Assembly (NCBI RefSeq): GCF_027943255.1
Contig: NC_072892.1
Span: 116,639,792 to 116,703,791 of the forward strand
Length of the DNA: 64,000 nucleotides
Origin: Anastrepha obliqua
Taxonomy: Eukaryota > Arthropoda > Insecta > Diptera > Tephritidae
Direction of reading: 5' to 3'
Shown here: in pieces, positions 39,885 through 50,485 of the stretch
How the letters are laid out: each line of letters begins with the position of its first letter
Numbering within the stretch: position 1 is the stretch's first letter
Position numbers and translations under genes: made by a program
The notes under the pieces: model-generated
The model's input: the letters and a program-made list of their open reading frames with translations, nothing else
Database searches by the model: none
Told to the model about the DNA's origin: nothing

Positions 39885-41100
39885 CAAAAAGTAAGGTGAA
39901 TTTGGTTGTAAAATGAAAAATCTTTATTTATTCTTGTAAATCAATTTCAGCCCCTTCAAAATAGTCCCCTCTCGATGAAATACACTTATGCCAACGATTT
40001 TTCCAATCCCCTAAACATGCCAAATAGTCTATTTCCGGTATATCCATCAGCACCTTCTTCGATTCACCTTTTATCTCCTCAATCGACTCGAAACGCGTTC
40101 CCCGGAGTGGTCTCTTGAGTTTTGGGAATAGGCAAAAGTCACACGGAGCCAAATAAAGCGAATACGGTGGTTGCGGAACAATATGCATGGAATTTTTGGC
40201 GAAATGGTCACGAAGAACGAGTGCAGTGTGAGACGGTGCATTATCGTGATGCAAAAACCAAGAGTTGTTGGCCCATAATTCTGGTATTTTTAGACGAATT
40301 GAAATCGAGAAAAACTGTCATCATGACCTTTATTTTTGAACGACTTTAACGTGCTCTTTTCGGTCTGGCCTCGCCTTTAGCACGATATTCGCTTGATTGG
40401 TCGGTTGTTTCAGGGTCGTAAGCATAAATCCAAGTCTCATCTCCCGTAATGATGCATTTGAGCTTGTCCTGATAGTCTGAAGGCATTGTTTCACACACAT
40501 CAACGCGACGACTTTTTTCCAAGAAATTGAGAGTTTTCGGTACCAAACGAGATTTGACTTTTCGTAGGCCCAAATGGTCTGGCAAAATGGTTTTCACATA
40601 TCCTTCTGATATTCCGATCATATCAGTAAGATCTTTAACAGTCAACCGACGATTTTTAAGCACTAACTCCTTCACTGTATTGACATGTTGGTCATCTGTT
40701 GACGTCGATGGTCGTCCGGAGCGCTCCAAGTCATCAACATGTTCTCGACCCTTTTTGAAGTCTTTGTACCACTTATACACATTTTTCTGCGACATGGTCG
40801 AATAACCAAATGCCTTCTGCAACATGCTAAACGTTTCCGCAGCCGAAATTTCATTCCGCAAACAAAATTTGATGGCACTTCTCTGCTCAATCAAATCAGA
40901 CATTGTAAAAATCGAAAAATGCACTCTTGGTCGTTTGATAAACACAAGCGTAAATATATTACTGATAATGACATTCAAATGAAAGTTGGTCCAGATGTTA
41001 TTAACAGTGCTGCCAACTCATGAAAAAAATAACTAGAGCGAAATTTTAATCCCGCGAAGTTTGACAATTAAATTCACCTTACTTTTTGCCCACAGTAGTA
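39885..41100 (-). mobile_element. mariner element, near full length, one deletion/frameshift
   Basis: Inverted ends: CTGCGGGCAAAAAGTAAGGT near 39888 and the complement of CTGTGGGCAAAAAGTAAGGT near 41093. The transposase starts MSDLIEQRSAIKFCLRNEIS at 40903 and is open to 40346. It includes the helix-turn-helix linker SGRPSTSTDDQHVNTVKEL and the first catalytic motif TGDETWIYAYDPE. Between about 40346 and 40260 the frame shifts and roughly 30 codons are missing. It resumes PELWANNSWFLHHDNAPSHT (second Asp) and LAPCDFCLFPKLKRPLRGTR (third Asp) and ends GDYFEGAEIDLQE-stop at 39928. The conserved SPDLAP reads SLYLAP. It cannot make an intact transposase. Confidence 0.9.
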
Positions 41101-41351
41101 TACAATTTATGGTATGTGGAATAAGAGCCATTTATGAGAGATTAGCTTCGAAATACGAAAAAACGCTTTGGAGATCGAAACATTTTGCGCATACTTATCA
41201 GCGTACACACATATTTGTGGGCCTTATTTTATGAAATGTAGCGATTAGAGCGTTGACAATATTCTTTCTCTTTCAGCGACTATTTCGTGATTTTTCTATC
41301 TACGAATTTAACAAAGAACTCGAACAATTTCTATAAAAATAAAAAAAAATA
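41101..41351. other. Short gene-free segment
   Basis: AT-rich sequence between the mariner and SINE copy e, ending in the A-rich tail region of that SINE. Confidence 0.4.
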
Positions 41352-41658
41352 AATAATTGGCGCGTACACTTCTGTTAGGTGTTTGACCGAGCTCCTCCTC
41401 CTATTTGTGGTGTGCGTCTTGATGTTGTTCCACAAATGGAGGGACCTACAGTTTCAAGCCGACTCCGAACGGCAGATATTTTTATGAGGAGCTTTTTCAT
41501 AACAGAAATACACTCGGAAGTTTGCCATTGCCTGCCGAGGGGCGACCGCTATTAGAAAAATGTTTTTATTAATTTTGCTTTCACCGAGATTCGAACCAAC
41601 GACCTCTCAGTGAATTCCGAATGGTAATCACGCACCAACCCATTCGGCTACGGCGGCC
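41352..41658 (-). mobile_element. SINE copy e, full length
   Basis: Minus-strand copy, 307 bp, from GGCCGCCGTAGCCGAATGGG at 41658 to GAAGTGTACGCGCCAATTAT at 41352, followed by an A/T-rich tail. A box (TAGCCGAATGG) and B box (GGTTCGAATCTC) are intact, spaced as in a tRNA promoter. This and copy g are the best preserved in the window. Confidence 0.9.
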
Positions 41659-41659
41659 T

Positions 41660-43475
41660 AAGTTTAATTTTGGAAACATAAAAAGCGAGGCGCTTTTTAT
41701 TAACGATCCCTTTTCATCTCATTAACTTCAGCCATTAGTTTTCCAACCGTTCGTCATCAACTTCCCAATAGCTTATCAAAATATTTTGCAAGCTGTCATA
41801 ACATAATAAACATCTCCCTTTATGCACATTAATGAATCCATTTAAGAAAAATTGCATGGCTGATAAATTAACTAAACGTTAACTCAACGACTTTTTTGCG
41901 CTTAAATTAATCATATCATCAACATTAAATTGCCAAAGAAGCACAATTCATTTTCACCCAATATATGTATGTGCATATGCATGCGTGTATGTACATACAA
42001 GCAACATAAAAAATATTTACCACATTCCACCAAAGGTAAACCCGCCTACTAAACAAAAAGGAAGAAAATAAATCAACAAGCACACCGCACGAGCAGCTCG
42101 CAGAAAAGAGAAAAGAAGAAAAAAAAACAGTTTCGAGATAATAAAATGATAAAAATTTCATTGCGCAGCCACACGTCAAGCGAAGCGCCAAACGAGTCAC
42201 GCATGCGCCGTGCCGAGCAGCCAAACAAAAAGCAAGGGAATGTGCAACGTTTACACCTAGCAGAGTGCTGCCCTCCAGCTCTAATTGGCATTACGCTTTT
42301 TCAACAACTAACTATCCGCAATCCGCCCGCGAGTCGTTCGTAAAAAAAACTGGAAAAAAGAGAAAAAACAATAGCCAAGTCAGGACCGATATTGACTCGT
42401 ACGCGAGCGCGCGGCAAAGTCGACTACTTCCACCGTCACTGCTGCGTCTGTCTGACAGGCTGATTGTTATCTACCCACGCGCACTGCAAAGTACTCACAA
42501 ATGCTAAGAAGTCAGTGTTAAAGGGGCGCGTGCGCATACATACGTTTAATGAAATGAAAATGATCATTATTAAAGCCTCAAATGTCAAAATGCCAGTTGT
42601 GCATGGCCCATGGCCGATGTCTGATGACCAGGCGCTCGCTTCCCTTTTAATTCATTTATACTTTTTCTGTTTTATTTTTCTTATCGAAATCGCATTGTTG
42701 TTATTGCATTTAAATGAGTGAATGGTGGAGTGAATAACAGGATTACCAAAGGATCAGCATGTAGATGGATATACAAGTACCTACACATGAGCACACACAC
42801 ATATGAACATACATATCTAAATATTCGAGTGCTTAAAAATGTGTATGTATGTAAATAAGCGGAGTAGTTCGCTTTTTTCGAGGGGTGATAATTCAAGTGC
42901 AACATTTTTTTAATTCAACACATTCGTTAATCGCTTGACGTAATTTGATCTTTGATTACGAAATGTTTTATTTGTCCTTCTCTTCCTCTTACTTTCTTAT
43001 GTTTAACTTTTCATATGGGTATATGGAATTTATTAATGAACTCAACTGGCAGTTGCTGGCTCTTAATAGGTGCGTACGTTTCCCTTGTTGTTGTTGTTCA
43101 TGATTACCTGCAGCCTTCATGGATGGGTATATGGCGCAGAGCTTAAGGGTATTTAAACTCATGCACATAAATAATTTGTTACTTTCATTAAATATTGATC
43201 AGATGGTCATTAAATTTTTGGTAATTTAATACCTTCAGTGAGGCCCACTTCAGGTTTTCATGCACATTTTAACTTGTGACCCACTAATTTACGTATCGGT
43301 CTGGAATTCAACAACAAAAACAAAATTGAGTGAGTAAACTTTAATTTCGCGAACAGAGATATAAAAAACTTTAGCTTTTTCATGAGATTAGCTTTTCATG
43401 TCATGAAAACGCGGTCACAAATGAGTAAAAAAATAAAAATAGTAAGCAAAAATGCGTCAAAAAACGGTTAAGCTG
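41660..43475. other. TE-poor intron segment
   Basis: No gene and no recognised element. The block 42120-42540 is clearly less AT-rich and unique-looking (GCGCAGCCACACGTCAAGCG, CGTACGCGAGCGCGCGGC), which makes it the best single candidate for regulatory DNA in this part of the intron. Evidence is composition only. Confidence 0.3.
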
Positions 43476-43479
43476 CAAT

Positions 43480-44140
43480 TAGTTGTGCCGTAGCCATAAC
43501 GACATAGCCGTAGTCATATCCATAGCGCAACATTGCAACATTTGTCGATTAGTCATACCGTAACCATAAACAGCTGGCGACCGCAGTAGCCGAATTTGTT
43601 GGTGCGTGACTACCATTCGGGAGTGCGAAGGTTCAAATGTCCATGCATAAACATCAAATAATAGAAAAAGTGTTTCTAAGAGCGGTCGCCCCTCGGCAGG
43701 CAATGGCAAGCCTCCCAGTGTGTTTCTGCCTAAAAACGCTCCTCAAAAAAACCCTTTGCCGTTGGGAGTCGGCTTAAAGTTGTAGGTCTCTCCATTTGTG
43801 GCACATCATCAAAACGCATAGGAGGAGTAGCTCGACCTAACACCCAACAGAAGTGTATACGCGAATGTGTTTTATAGTTAAAACAAATAATAAAAAATAA
43901 TTTTAAATAATTTTGCACTATGGTAAATCAATTAATTTTGCGTCGTTCATTTCTAACATTCAAATTTTTATCTCAAAATTCAAAACAAATGTAAAATATT
44001 TCACAGCTGCTTATCAATAGCTACATACGGCTGCGGTTATGGTTACGGCGTTGTGGTGCAGCACCTATAATCGTTTACAGTAATGCCCATTATTTGATCC
44101 GAACGGCTGGTTGCTATGGTTACGGTTATAGCCAAGGCAC
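43480..44140. repeat. Inverted TATGGTTACGG-type repeats around SINE copy f
   Basis: On the left (43485-43575) the complements GCCGTAGCCATAAC and CCGTAACCATAAACAGCTG occur. On the right (44005-44140) there are CAGCTGCTTATC, CGGTTATGGTTACGGCG and GCTATGGTTACGGTTATAGC. The arms point at each other, so they may be the inverted halves of a foldback-like element into which the SINE inserted. Identity between arms is patchy. Confidence 0.35.
43577..43866 (+). mobile_element. SINE copy f
   Basis: Plus-strand copy from CGACCGCAGTAGCCGAATTT to AGAAGTGTATACGCGAATG. The A box (TAGCCGAATTT) is altered and the B box reads GGTTCAAATGTC. The body (GCGGTCGCCCCTCGGCAGGC, TTTGCCGTTGGGAGTCGGC, GTAGGTCTCTCCATTTGTGG) is complete. 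Confidence 0.85.
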
Positions 44141-44162
44141 GGCACCACCAATCGCAGCTTTA

Positions 44163-44900
44163 GGTTAGGTTGAACTGGTTGATTTGCAGTCACGCATAGA
44201 CCGGTTCGGTAGCGATACCAATTGGAGTTCATTGGTTATGCCTTTTTTTAAATAGTCCACCCGCATAGTGCCTGTTTCTATTGCAAATTGAATGAGATGT
44301 TTCCAAGCCACTGCTGAGATGTCTTCCAATCCACCAAACTGTGGTGCCCCCAATATATTACGTGTGTTTTGAATAATGCAGGATATCCGCAAAAGAGATG
44401 CTCTATAATTTCCCTTGAGCCTTGCTCCCTACTTTCTCTGCATTTCTCACAGTTCGAGATTCCTATCTTATAAGCTTACGCTTACGCTGGTTAGTAATAG
44501 ATAATATAAATTGAGTATCGTCTTGTTTACAAATAATCTTTGCATTTCTGCAAGTGAACAGCCTCTCCCATCTTGTTCTAAATTTTCTGAACATGTTTTC
44601 CTCTAGTTCGTTGTATAATGTTCGTATTGACTTTAGTATTTCGTTAACAATATTTGACGATAGAAATAGCCTAGTTTTTCATATATCGTCTACTATCTCG
44701 TTCCCTTGAATGCCCTTATGGCCTGGAACCCAATAGAAATGTAGCTTATAATTCGCTGCCAAACTTTCCACTGCATCCCTGCTCTGAATAACGAACTTAG
44801 CCGTTATACTAAGGGATTTAATTGTTTTAATGACTACCTGACTATCTATGCAAGTATACTTGGGGTTGGTCCCAGTAGTAACACCAACTAGGTGTGCAGT
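44163..44900 (-). pseudogene. Non-LTR retrotransposon RNase H / C-terminal fragment
   Basis: On the minus strand: YTCIDSQVVIKTIKSL (RNase H), NYKLHFYWVPGHKGIQGNEI (RNase H motif), then across stops RKFRTRWERLFTCRNAKI, QFILSITNQRKRKL, SRTVRNAEK and FGGLEDISAVAWKHLIQFAI near 44290. Order and motifs match the 3' end of jockey-like ORF2. Frameshifted and 5'-truncated. Confidence 0.8.
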
Positions 44901-44989
44901 TAGGAAGCTGGGTCGACGATTCAAAGGTTGGCGAAAACATTTCAAAAAACTGTTTTAGTCGAAGATTAAAAACAAACTGGCAGATCAGT

Positions 44990-45514
44990 TCTGTTGATCT
45001 GGACGTTCTGTTGAGAATACTGCTGCTGTATCGCAAAGTCCTGCTGAACAACTTTCAACGTCAGTATCTCGACGTTCTCAACAATTAGGCATTCGTGAAT
45101 CGTCTGTTTGGCTATAGACAACTGATTGAAGATTTTGTGTGGCCTCAGCTTGATGGAAAAGAACATAGCTTGAATCTTTATTTTCAACAGGCTGGAGCCA
45201 CAAGCCACACAACATAGGAAAACATTGCATCCACAAAACCATTTCTTATGGGTTTTTCTGAAAAAGAAAGTCTGAAACACAACATTCGAATAGAGATTGC
45301 TGAGCTCAATGCGATATTGTGCGAGCGGGTCCTTGAAAATTTTATTTCTCGTATGAGAGCTTGTAGGCGAGCTCATGGTGAGCATTTAAATGTTATTTTT
45401 CACATAGAACTGTTTGATGCCGTATTTTGAATAAAAAATAGAGAAACCTGTAAGAATTAAATTTTTTGCATTTTTTATTAGCCACATCTAGGCGCGTCTT
45501 TTGAAAGACCCTTT
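44990..45514 (+). mobile_element. Mariner-like remnant, family shared with 13895
   Basis: Translation gives AEQLSTSVSRRSQQLGIRES, then YRQLIEDFVWPQLDGKEHSL, LYFQQAGATSHTT (the second catalytic Asp is Ala: QQAG), EIAELNAILCERVLENFISR, MRACRRAHGEHLNVIFHIEL and a stop at about 45428. The end GCGCGTCTTTTGAAAGACCC matches the inverted end of the 13895 copy. The N-terminal part and first catalytic region are missing. Confidence 0.65.
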
Positions 45515-46215
45515 ATAAATTAAAGAGGTTTTTATTTCTATAATTTTTAACATAACTCTGATTAACATAAGCTGAACTCTCTCTTCGCTATTAACTTCAA
45601 TTATCGCTCTCATGATGTACAAAATGCAGAGGTGTGGCCAGCATCTGGCCGTTAACTGGCTCTCAGCGATTTAGGAGCAATCAGCTGATTTGTTGACGTA
45701 ACCGTGGATGCCACAGTGATATATTGACGACAAAATTATTATTGTGTTAGTGAGATAGGAAAATATCAAAGGAGCTACCGCCCATTTCATTTCGTTGTCA
45801 TCTGAGTAACGACGGAATACGTCTGAAATGAGAGAATACAATTCTGCTACCGAATCTCCGATAGTGAAGACTGTACTCATTTTTTTTGTATATCACCACC
45901 ACAATCACAAACCGTTGTCATGACCCCGGTTAGGTCAGCCCATCAGCCGATTCTTTTAAATTCGCTGCGAGCGGTCTGATCTTGACCAAACCGCAAAAAT
46001 CTTTCAGCATTATTGCAACAGTAAGCGATGTTGTATGCTCACAATATTCGCTAGTTGGAAGAGATCAGAGATCAGATCCGTTTAATATGAACGACCAGCA
46101 ATTATTTCCGTTTAACTTACATATGTAAAAGGCAACGGAATATCAATTATACATAGTTTTCCGATTACTATTTTTCAGCGGCTGCCAAAGTTACCAAAGA
46201 CATCTAGCTATTAAA
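45515..46215. other. Gene-free intron segment
   Basis: No recognised element. The 69-codon minus-strand ORF at 45671-45880 has no known motif and no splice support. Confidence 0.35.
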
Positions 46216-46219
46216 ATAT

Positions 46220-46800
46220 TCAGTAAGGTTTGCCATTTCATCGTAAATCGCTTGACGCTTGCGGAACGTATGGAACTCATAATATTGTATTATTGAAATT
46301 TCGGCTTAGTGCTCAGTACGCAGATTCGGATTTTGTGCAAAAATCTCAATCATCTTGTCGAAAAAGACCGAGTTTTGGCTCAACAACTATGTCAACAAGC
46401 AAACTTGCCGTTATAGGAGCGAACACAATTCACAAGTGTTCGGTTAAACGTCCACAAAGACTCAGGCAGTCTTTGACATAGCGGTATCATTGAAATTTCT
46501 TTGTTTCGAAATTAAAAGGAGGCTCCCTTGCCGTCCATGGTTTTCGGTATAAGGCGCCGTTAATTGGTTTTCTGTGACCAGAGCTCGATAACATCGATAT
46601 AACTGAGCTTTCGTCCCAACAAGGCGGCGGTTCAATGCCATACAAGCGACGCAACGCTCAGAGTTGTAAAGGACGTTCATAAATTGGCCGCCGCGATCAT
46701 GCGATGTGACACCCGTCGATTATTTTCTCCGAGGCGCTCCATCAAGTTCTCAGTCTACGCTAACTGCTTTTCTCAGATGTCGTTTCGAATGTGACACTTT
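46220..46800 (+). pseudogene. Degenerate DD41D-like transposase remnant
   Basis: Around 46345-46440 the frame reads SKKTEFWLNNYVNKQTCRYR then SEHNSQVFG, parallel to the HFxLNGxxNKQNCRIW segment of DD41D transposases. At 46680-46735 it reads NWPPRSCDVTPVDYFLRGAP, the region of the third catalytic Asp. Everything between is scrambled by indels. Confidence 0.6.
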
Positions 46801-47454
46801 TATTTGAACACCACACGAGGTTGCCTACATGAATTGAATTGAGAGGTTAGTTGGTTGAAATGGTGATTTACCAAGATTCCAATTAGCGCTTCCGCGTTGA
46901 AAGTTTTCCTTTATCAGTTTATTCAGTATAGGCCACCATCTCTTTCGCAGCTTCAAGAAACACTAATTTTGCTTCTTTTAATACAGACTTCATATTGAAG
47001 AATACATAGATGTCGGACGACGCAAGATTTGGCGAATGAGTTGGATAGTCTAATACTGGGTTGATTTACCAGGCTAAAAATTTCTTAAAGGCCATTCCTC
47101 TTCCTTTCACGAAACGTGTAATTTTTGCGTTTTTCCTGGTTTATTTATGTAGCGCAGTAAAAAGGCAGTAATGTTGATTAAAATTTGACTTTCAGGAACC
47201 CAGTGAAGGTATACAAACCCATGAATGTCGAAAAATAATCATGACATCTTTGAATTTTGATTTGCTCATTCGAGCAGAATCGTAATTAAAAAATCAGGAT
47301 CCACCCACACCTTATTATCCATTCTACTAAAGTTAAGTAATTTTTAATAGCATTGAATGTATCGATAAAAAAGTTTTTTCGGCAATCTCGAAAAAGAATT
47401 CCTCCATTTTCCACTGCAACGACGGGACGCCTGAAGACTAACGGCAGTCATAAC
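46801..47454. other. Gene-free intron segment
   Basis: Possible decayed DNA-element sequence on the minus strand (LHWVP-like near 47200), not classifiable. No gene. Confidence 0.3.
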
Positions 47455-47590
47455 TGGCCTTTGGTCTGTCTGAGAACAAGCAAAAATAGGAGAAAAAGGA
47501 AACAATCTTCCACTTCCTCTGCGAATGCCCTGCCCTATGGAAGGTCAGAATGTTAACCCTAGGCAAACTGCAAATCTAATAAGGTTCTTA
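47455..47590 (+). pseudogene. Short non-LTR retrotransposon C-terminal fragment
   Basis: Translation across one frameshift gives EKETIFHFLCECPALWKVRM then LTLGKLQI-stop. HFLCECPAL is the Cys/His signature of jockey-like ORF2 C-termini (compare EHFLCECPAFARARL at 53330). Only about 45 codons remain. Confidence 0.65.
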
Positions 47591-47860
47591 ACCGCACAGA
47601 CTGGATATAGTCATGCCGTAAATAACTGGTAAACAAGTTGGTAACGAGGATGTGGCAACAAAATGGTGCGGAAGCGGTAGTTGTATTCTGGACGAATCAC
47701 AACTCTAACCAACAAATCAACTGCAAAATCAAGAATTTTCACGAAAAACTGTAAACTAACTTTTAATAGGTTGCTATAAAGTACGAAATGAAAAAAATAG
47801 AATTATGGCTCTAGGACTTATCGACAAGTTTTGCCAATTTGTTCTATTTTTTCTCATCTA
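47591..47860. other. Short gene-free segment
   Basis: Nothing recognised before the target duplication of SINE copy g. Confidence 0.4.
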
Positions 47861-47881
47861 AATCCAAGTTTGAAGTTAAGC

Positions 47882-48196
47882 GGCCGCCGTAGCCGAATGG
47901 GTTGGTGCGTGATTACCATTCGGAGTTCACAGAGAGAACGTTGGTTCGAATCTCGGTGAAACACATTTTTCTAATAGCGGTCGCCCCTCGGCAGGCAATG
48001 GCAAACTTCCGAGTGTATTTCTGCCACGAAAAAGCTCCTCATAAAAAAAATATCTGCCGTTCGGAGTCGGCTTGAAACTGTAGGTCCCTCCATTTGTGGA
48101 GCAACATCAAGACGCACGCCACAAATAGGAGGAGGAGATTGGCCAAACACCTAAAAAGAGTGTGCGCGCCAATTATATATTATATATATATATATA
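47882..48196 (+). mobile_element. SINE copy g, full-length tRNA-derived SINE
   Basis: The head GGCCGCCGTAGCCGAATGGG carries an A box (TAGCCGAATGG). GGTTCGAATCTCGG at about 47941 is a B box; their spacing is that of a tRNA-type RNA polymerase III promoter. The body contains CTAATAGCGGTCGCCCCTCG, GCCGTTCGGAGTCGGCTTGA and GTAGGTCCCTCCATTTGTGG and ends TGTGCGCGCCAATTATATA with a TA-rich tail. A duplication AATCCAAGTTT (47861-47871 and 48391-48401, similar for about 9 more bases) brackets the SINE and the nested MITE. SINEs rely on a partner LINE; which one is unknown. Confidence 0.92.
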
Positions 48197-48377
48197 TTAG
48201 GCCGGGTCGATTTGTGGGGAGGCAAAAAAATCGCCCATTGCTCTGTGAAAATCATATTCTAGGGATCAAAATAATAAACTTTGCCCAAGGAACCATACCT
48301 CTAAAACGAATTCTGATGTTCCCCTATAAAACGATTTTCACAGAGCAATGAGCGATTTTTAAATCGACCCGCCCTAA
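48197..48377. mobile_element. Palindromic MITE nested in the SINE tail
   Basis: The left arm TTAGGCCGGGTCGATTTG, AAAAATCGCCCATTGCTCTG and TGAAAATCATATTCTAGGG is answered on the right by the inverted TTAGGGCGGGTCGATTTAAA, AAATCGCTCATTGCTCTG and TGAAAATCGTTTTATAGGGG. The arms are about 60 bp with about 50 bp between them and TA repeats outside. There is no coding capacity. It landed in the TA tail of SINE copy g after that SINE had inserted. Confidence 0.85.
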
Positions 48378-48411
48378 TATATATACCTATAATCCAAGTT
48401 TCGAGCTTAGT

Positions 48412-49380
48412 ACAAATTAGAAAAAAATTAAGAATTCTTCGTCAAAACTTTGCACTTTTTAGTTACATTTTTTTGAAAAATTTCGGATCAGCAGTTTTAT
48501 AGCATTTTAGATTTTAGTATAAAGAAATGCTAGTTGAAATTAGCTAATTGTGTTTTTTTATAATTCTTTTCTTAGACGGCTTTGCGCATTTTCTCCATAA
48601 AAAAAGATCACTACGCATTTTTTATTTCTTTTATTGCTTTTTTTTATATGTGGAAAATACACAACACCATCAGGGATGAACAATTATCAAAAATCAAATT
48701 TTCACTTTATTATATTAAATTTTTTTTACAAATTCTGATTAAAAAGTTTGAAATTTTGATGGAAATTTGGGAGTAACATGGAAGGTCTGTAGATTATTTT
48801 CTATGGAGATGTGTGCTGTGGAAACGACTCGTGGAGTCATTGAACCACTTGAGAGCCAAAATGTGCTCAGTTATTGCCAATAATCGGTCTCAACTGCTAA
48901 AAAATTTATTCCAAATTTGGATTGAATAGTGTTTCATTTGAGACTGCCACGGCTCACATATCTATGCCCGAAATCATATAATAAAGAACAATGATAATAT
49001 TTTTATTCAGACATTTTGATGGCCATGTTTTACAAAGTTTTTAAACATTTTAATTCATACACAGAGTTACCGTATACGTCGAACGTCGACCTGGATATCT
49101 AAGGGCATTAATATTTAGGTTATTGATTTGATTATGCGATATGATGACCAAAACCCAACCCTTTTCAAAATTCAGTTTTAAAGATATTTCAAATAAATAT
49201 TGTTTTTCTGAATATACAACCACATTTTTCAAATATTAGTTGAAGAATTCAATTTTTTCTGTTTTTTCTTTACGGATATGCCAGTTAATAAAAGTCAAAA
49301 ATAAAATTTGGGCCAAGCTCCCGCAGGTTCAAATGGCTGCTTGATAAAGTTTTGAGTTACCGATTTTTCAATAAATGTTT
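48412..49380. other. Gene-free intron segment
   Basis: Very AT-rich, with T-runs near 48550-48640. The ORF at 48582-48776 is low-complexity chance. Nothing recognised. Confidence 0.4.
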
Positions 49381-49495
49381 CTTATTTCGCATCCCAAAAA
49401 AAAAAATTTTTGGGGGGGGAGGGGGTCGAGTCAAATCTCATCTAATCTTACGTTGGAGAGAGGGGGGGTCTCGGCAAATATCACGCAATTTTAAA

Positions 49496-49912
49496 GAACA
49501 TGACAGAAAGTCATTTGCTCCATTTCTAATACGCCTACCGGTTCAACCGCTGAATGCCTTTATCAGCACGCCTTATGATCTCTATTGCCCAAGTATACGT
49601 GAGGATTTAGAGAAAAGATGCTGCAGTACATGCGGTATTTACTTCGCATCTATCACCAGAGCTGCAGAGCACAGGCGAGCAGCTCACATTGCACCAGCTA
49701 AGCAAGCGCGTATGTTCCGCAAAGTGCGACCCTCACGGATTATCACAAGACGAGCTAATGAGTTACTGTGCGCAAGCGTCAACGGCTTAGAGTGGATAGA
49801 TCAGAACGAAGTTGAAGGAGCAGATGATTTTACTTAAGATCATATGGACATGTTGATCCCAATAGTCTCTCTTGAAACCGCGCATGATTCTCCATGGACT
49901 GAATTAGAGTAG
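49496..49912 (+). pseudogene. Zinc-finger ORF of an unidentified (probably transposon) gene
   Basis: An open frame reads NFKEHDRKSFAPFLIRLPVQ, then PLNAFISTPYDLYCPSIR, then CCSTCGIYFASITRAAEHRR followed by AAH. The last fits a C2H2 finger (C-x2-C-x12-H-x4-H). It continues to a TAA at 49835 and, in the same frame, DHMDMLIPIVSLETAHDSPW to TAG at 49910-49912, which looks like the true C-terminus broken by one nonsense codon. Similar G-rich blocks (GGGAGGGGGT followed by an AAATCTCA-containing stretch) lie at 49408-49470 and 50119-50178, and the right side ends CACGTAATTTATGGACGCCC. That suggests a DNA transposon, but I cannot name the family. Confidence 0.45.
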
Positions 49913-50269
49913 ATATTCTTTTTTTAATCGCAGTAGTTACGATTTAAGTCTTCTATTGTTAACTTTTTATTACACTTATAACTGTCAGCAATATTGATTA
50001 CTAGTCTTAACTAGTCGTAAATAAAAGCACGAAGCAAATTGTTTTTCTTTTTGCAATAACAATCCAACGCGTTTACATAAGAAACCCACATTTTGAAAAA
50101 TCTCACGTGAGATTGGGGGATGGGGGAGGGGGTTGAATAAAATCTCACGACATCTCACTAGGTGGGGAGGGGGGTACAGAAAATTAAAAAAAGCACCTCA
50201 CGTAATTTATGGACGCCCCCAAACCATTCCTCAGATTGTTTTAAAAACTATTATAATATGTATTTTTAG

Positions 50270-50485
50270 CTATCCAAATTATTCAGAAATTACATAAAAC
50301 CTCTTAGATTTTACCCATCACCTGAGGACTTTAACATTGCTTGGGTTTGCGCCGTGTTGCTGCAAAGTAGGTCGGTGATGCCAAAGGACCTGAATTTCAT
50401 GCAAGAAAGGCGCCTCGTTAATGTAGCCAAATACATGATTTCCAAGCCTGAATCCGCCCCAACGCATCACTACTGGAGAGGTGAC
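50270..50485 (+). CDS. Orphan exon-like ORF, 72 codons with canonical splice signals
   Basis: TATGTATTTTTAG precedes position 50270 and GAC|GTAAGTTT follows 50485. Between them 216 bp (exactly 72 codons, phase 0 at both ends) are open: LSKLFRNYIKPLRFYPSPED, FNIAWVCAVLLQSRSVMPKD, LNFMQERRLVNVAKYMISKP, ESAPTHHYWRGD. The composition is protein-like and the sequence is not AT-biased like its surroundings. No neighbouring exon was found. It could be an exon of a gene nested in the Hmx intron, or part of a transposon gene related to the zinc-finger ORF 350 bp upstream. Function unknown. Confidence 0.4.

Noticed and set aside
40527..40805. Plus-strand ORF within the mariner at 39885
   Set aside because: Opposite-strand shadow of the transposase frame.
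47882..47960. tRNA gene
   Set aside because: A and B boxes are present, but no cloverleaf or acceptor stem closes and the sequence is the head of a repeated 300-bp SINE.
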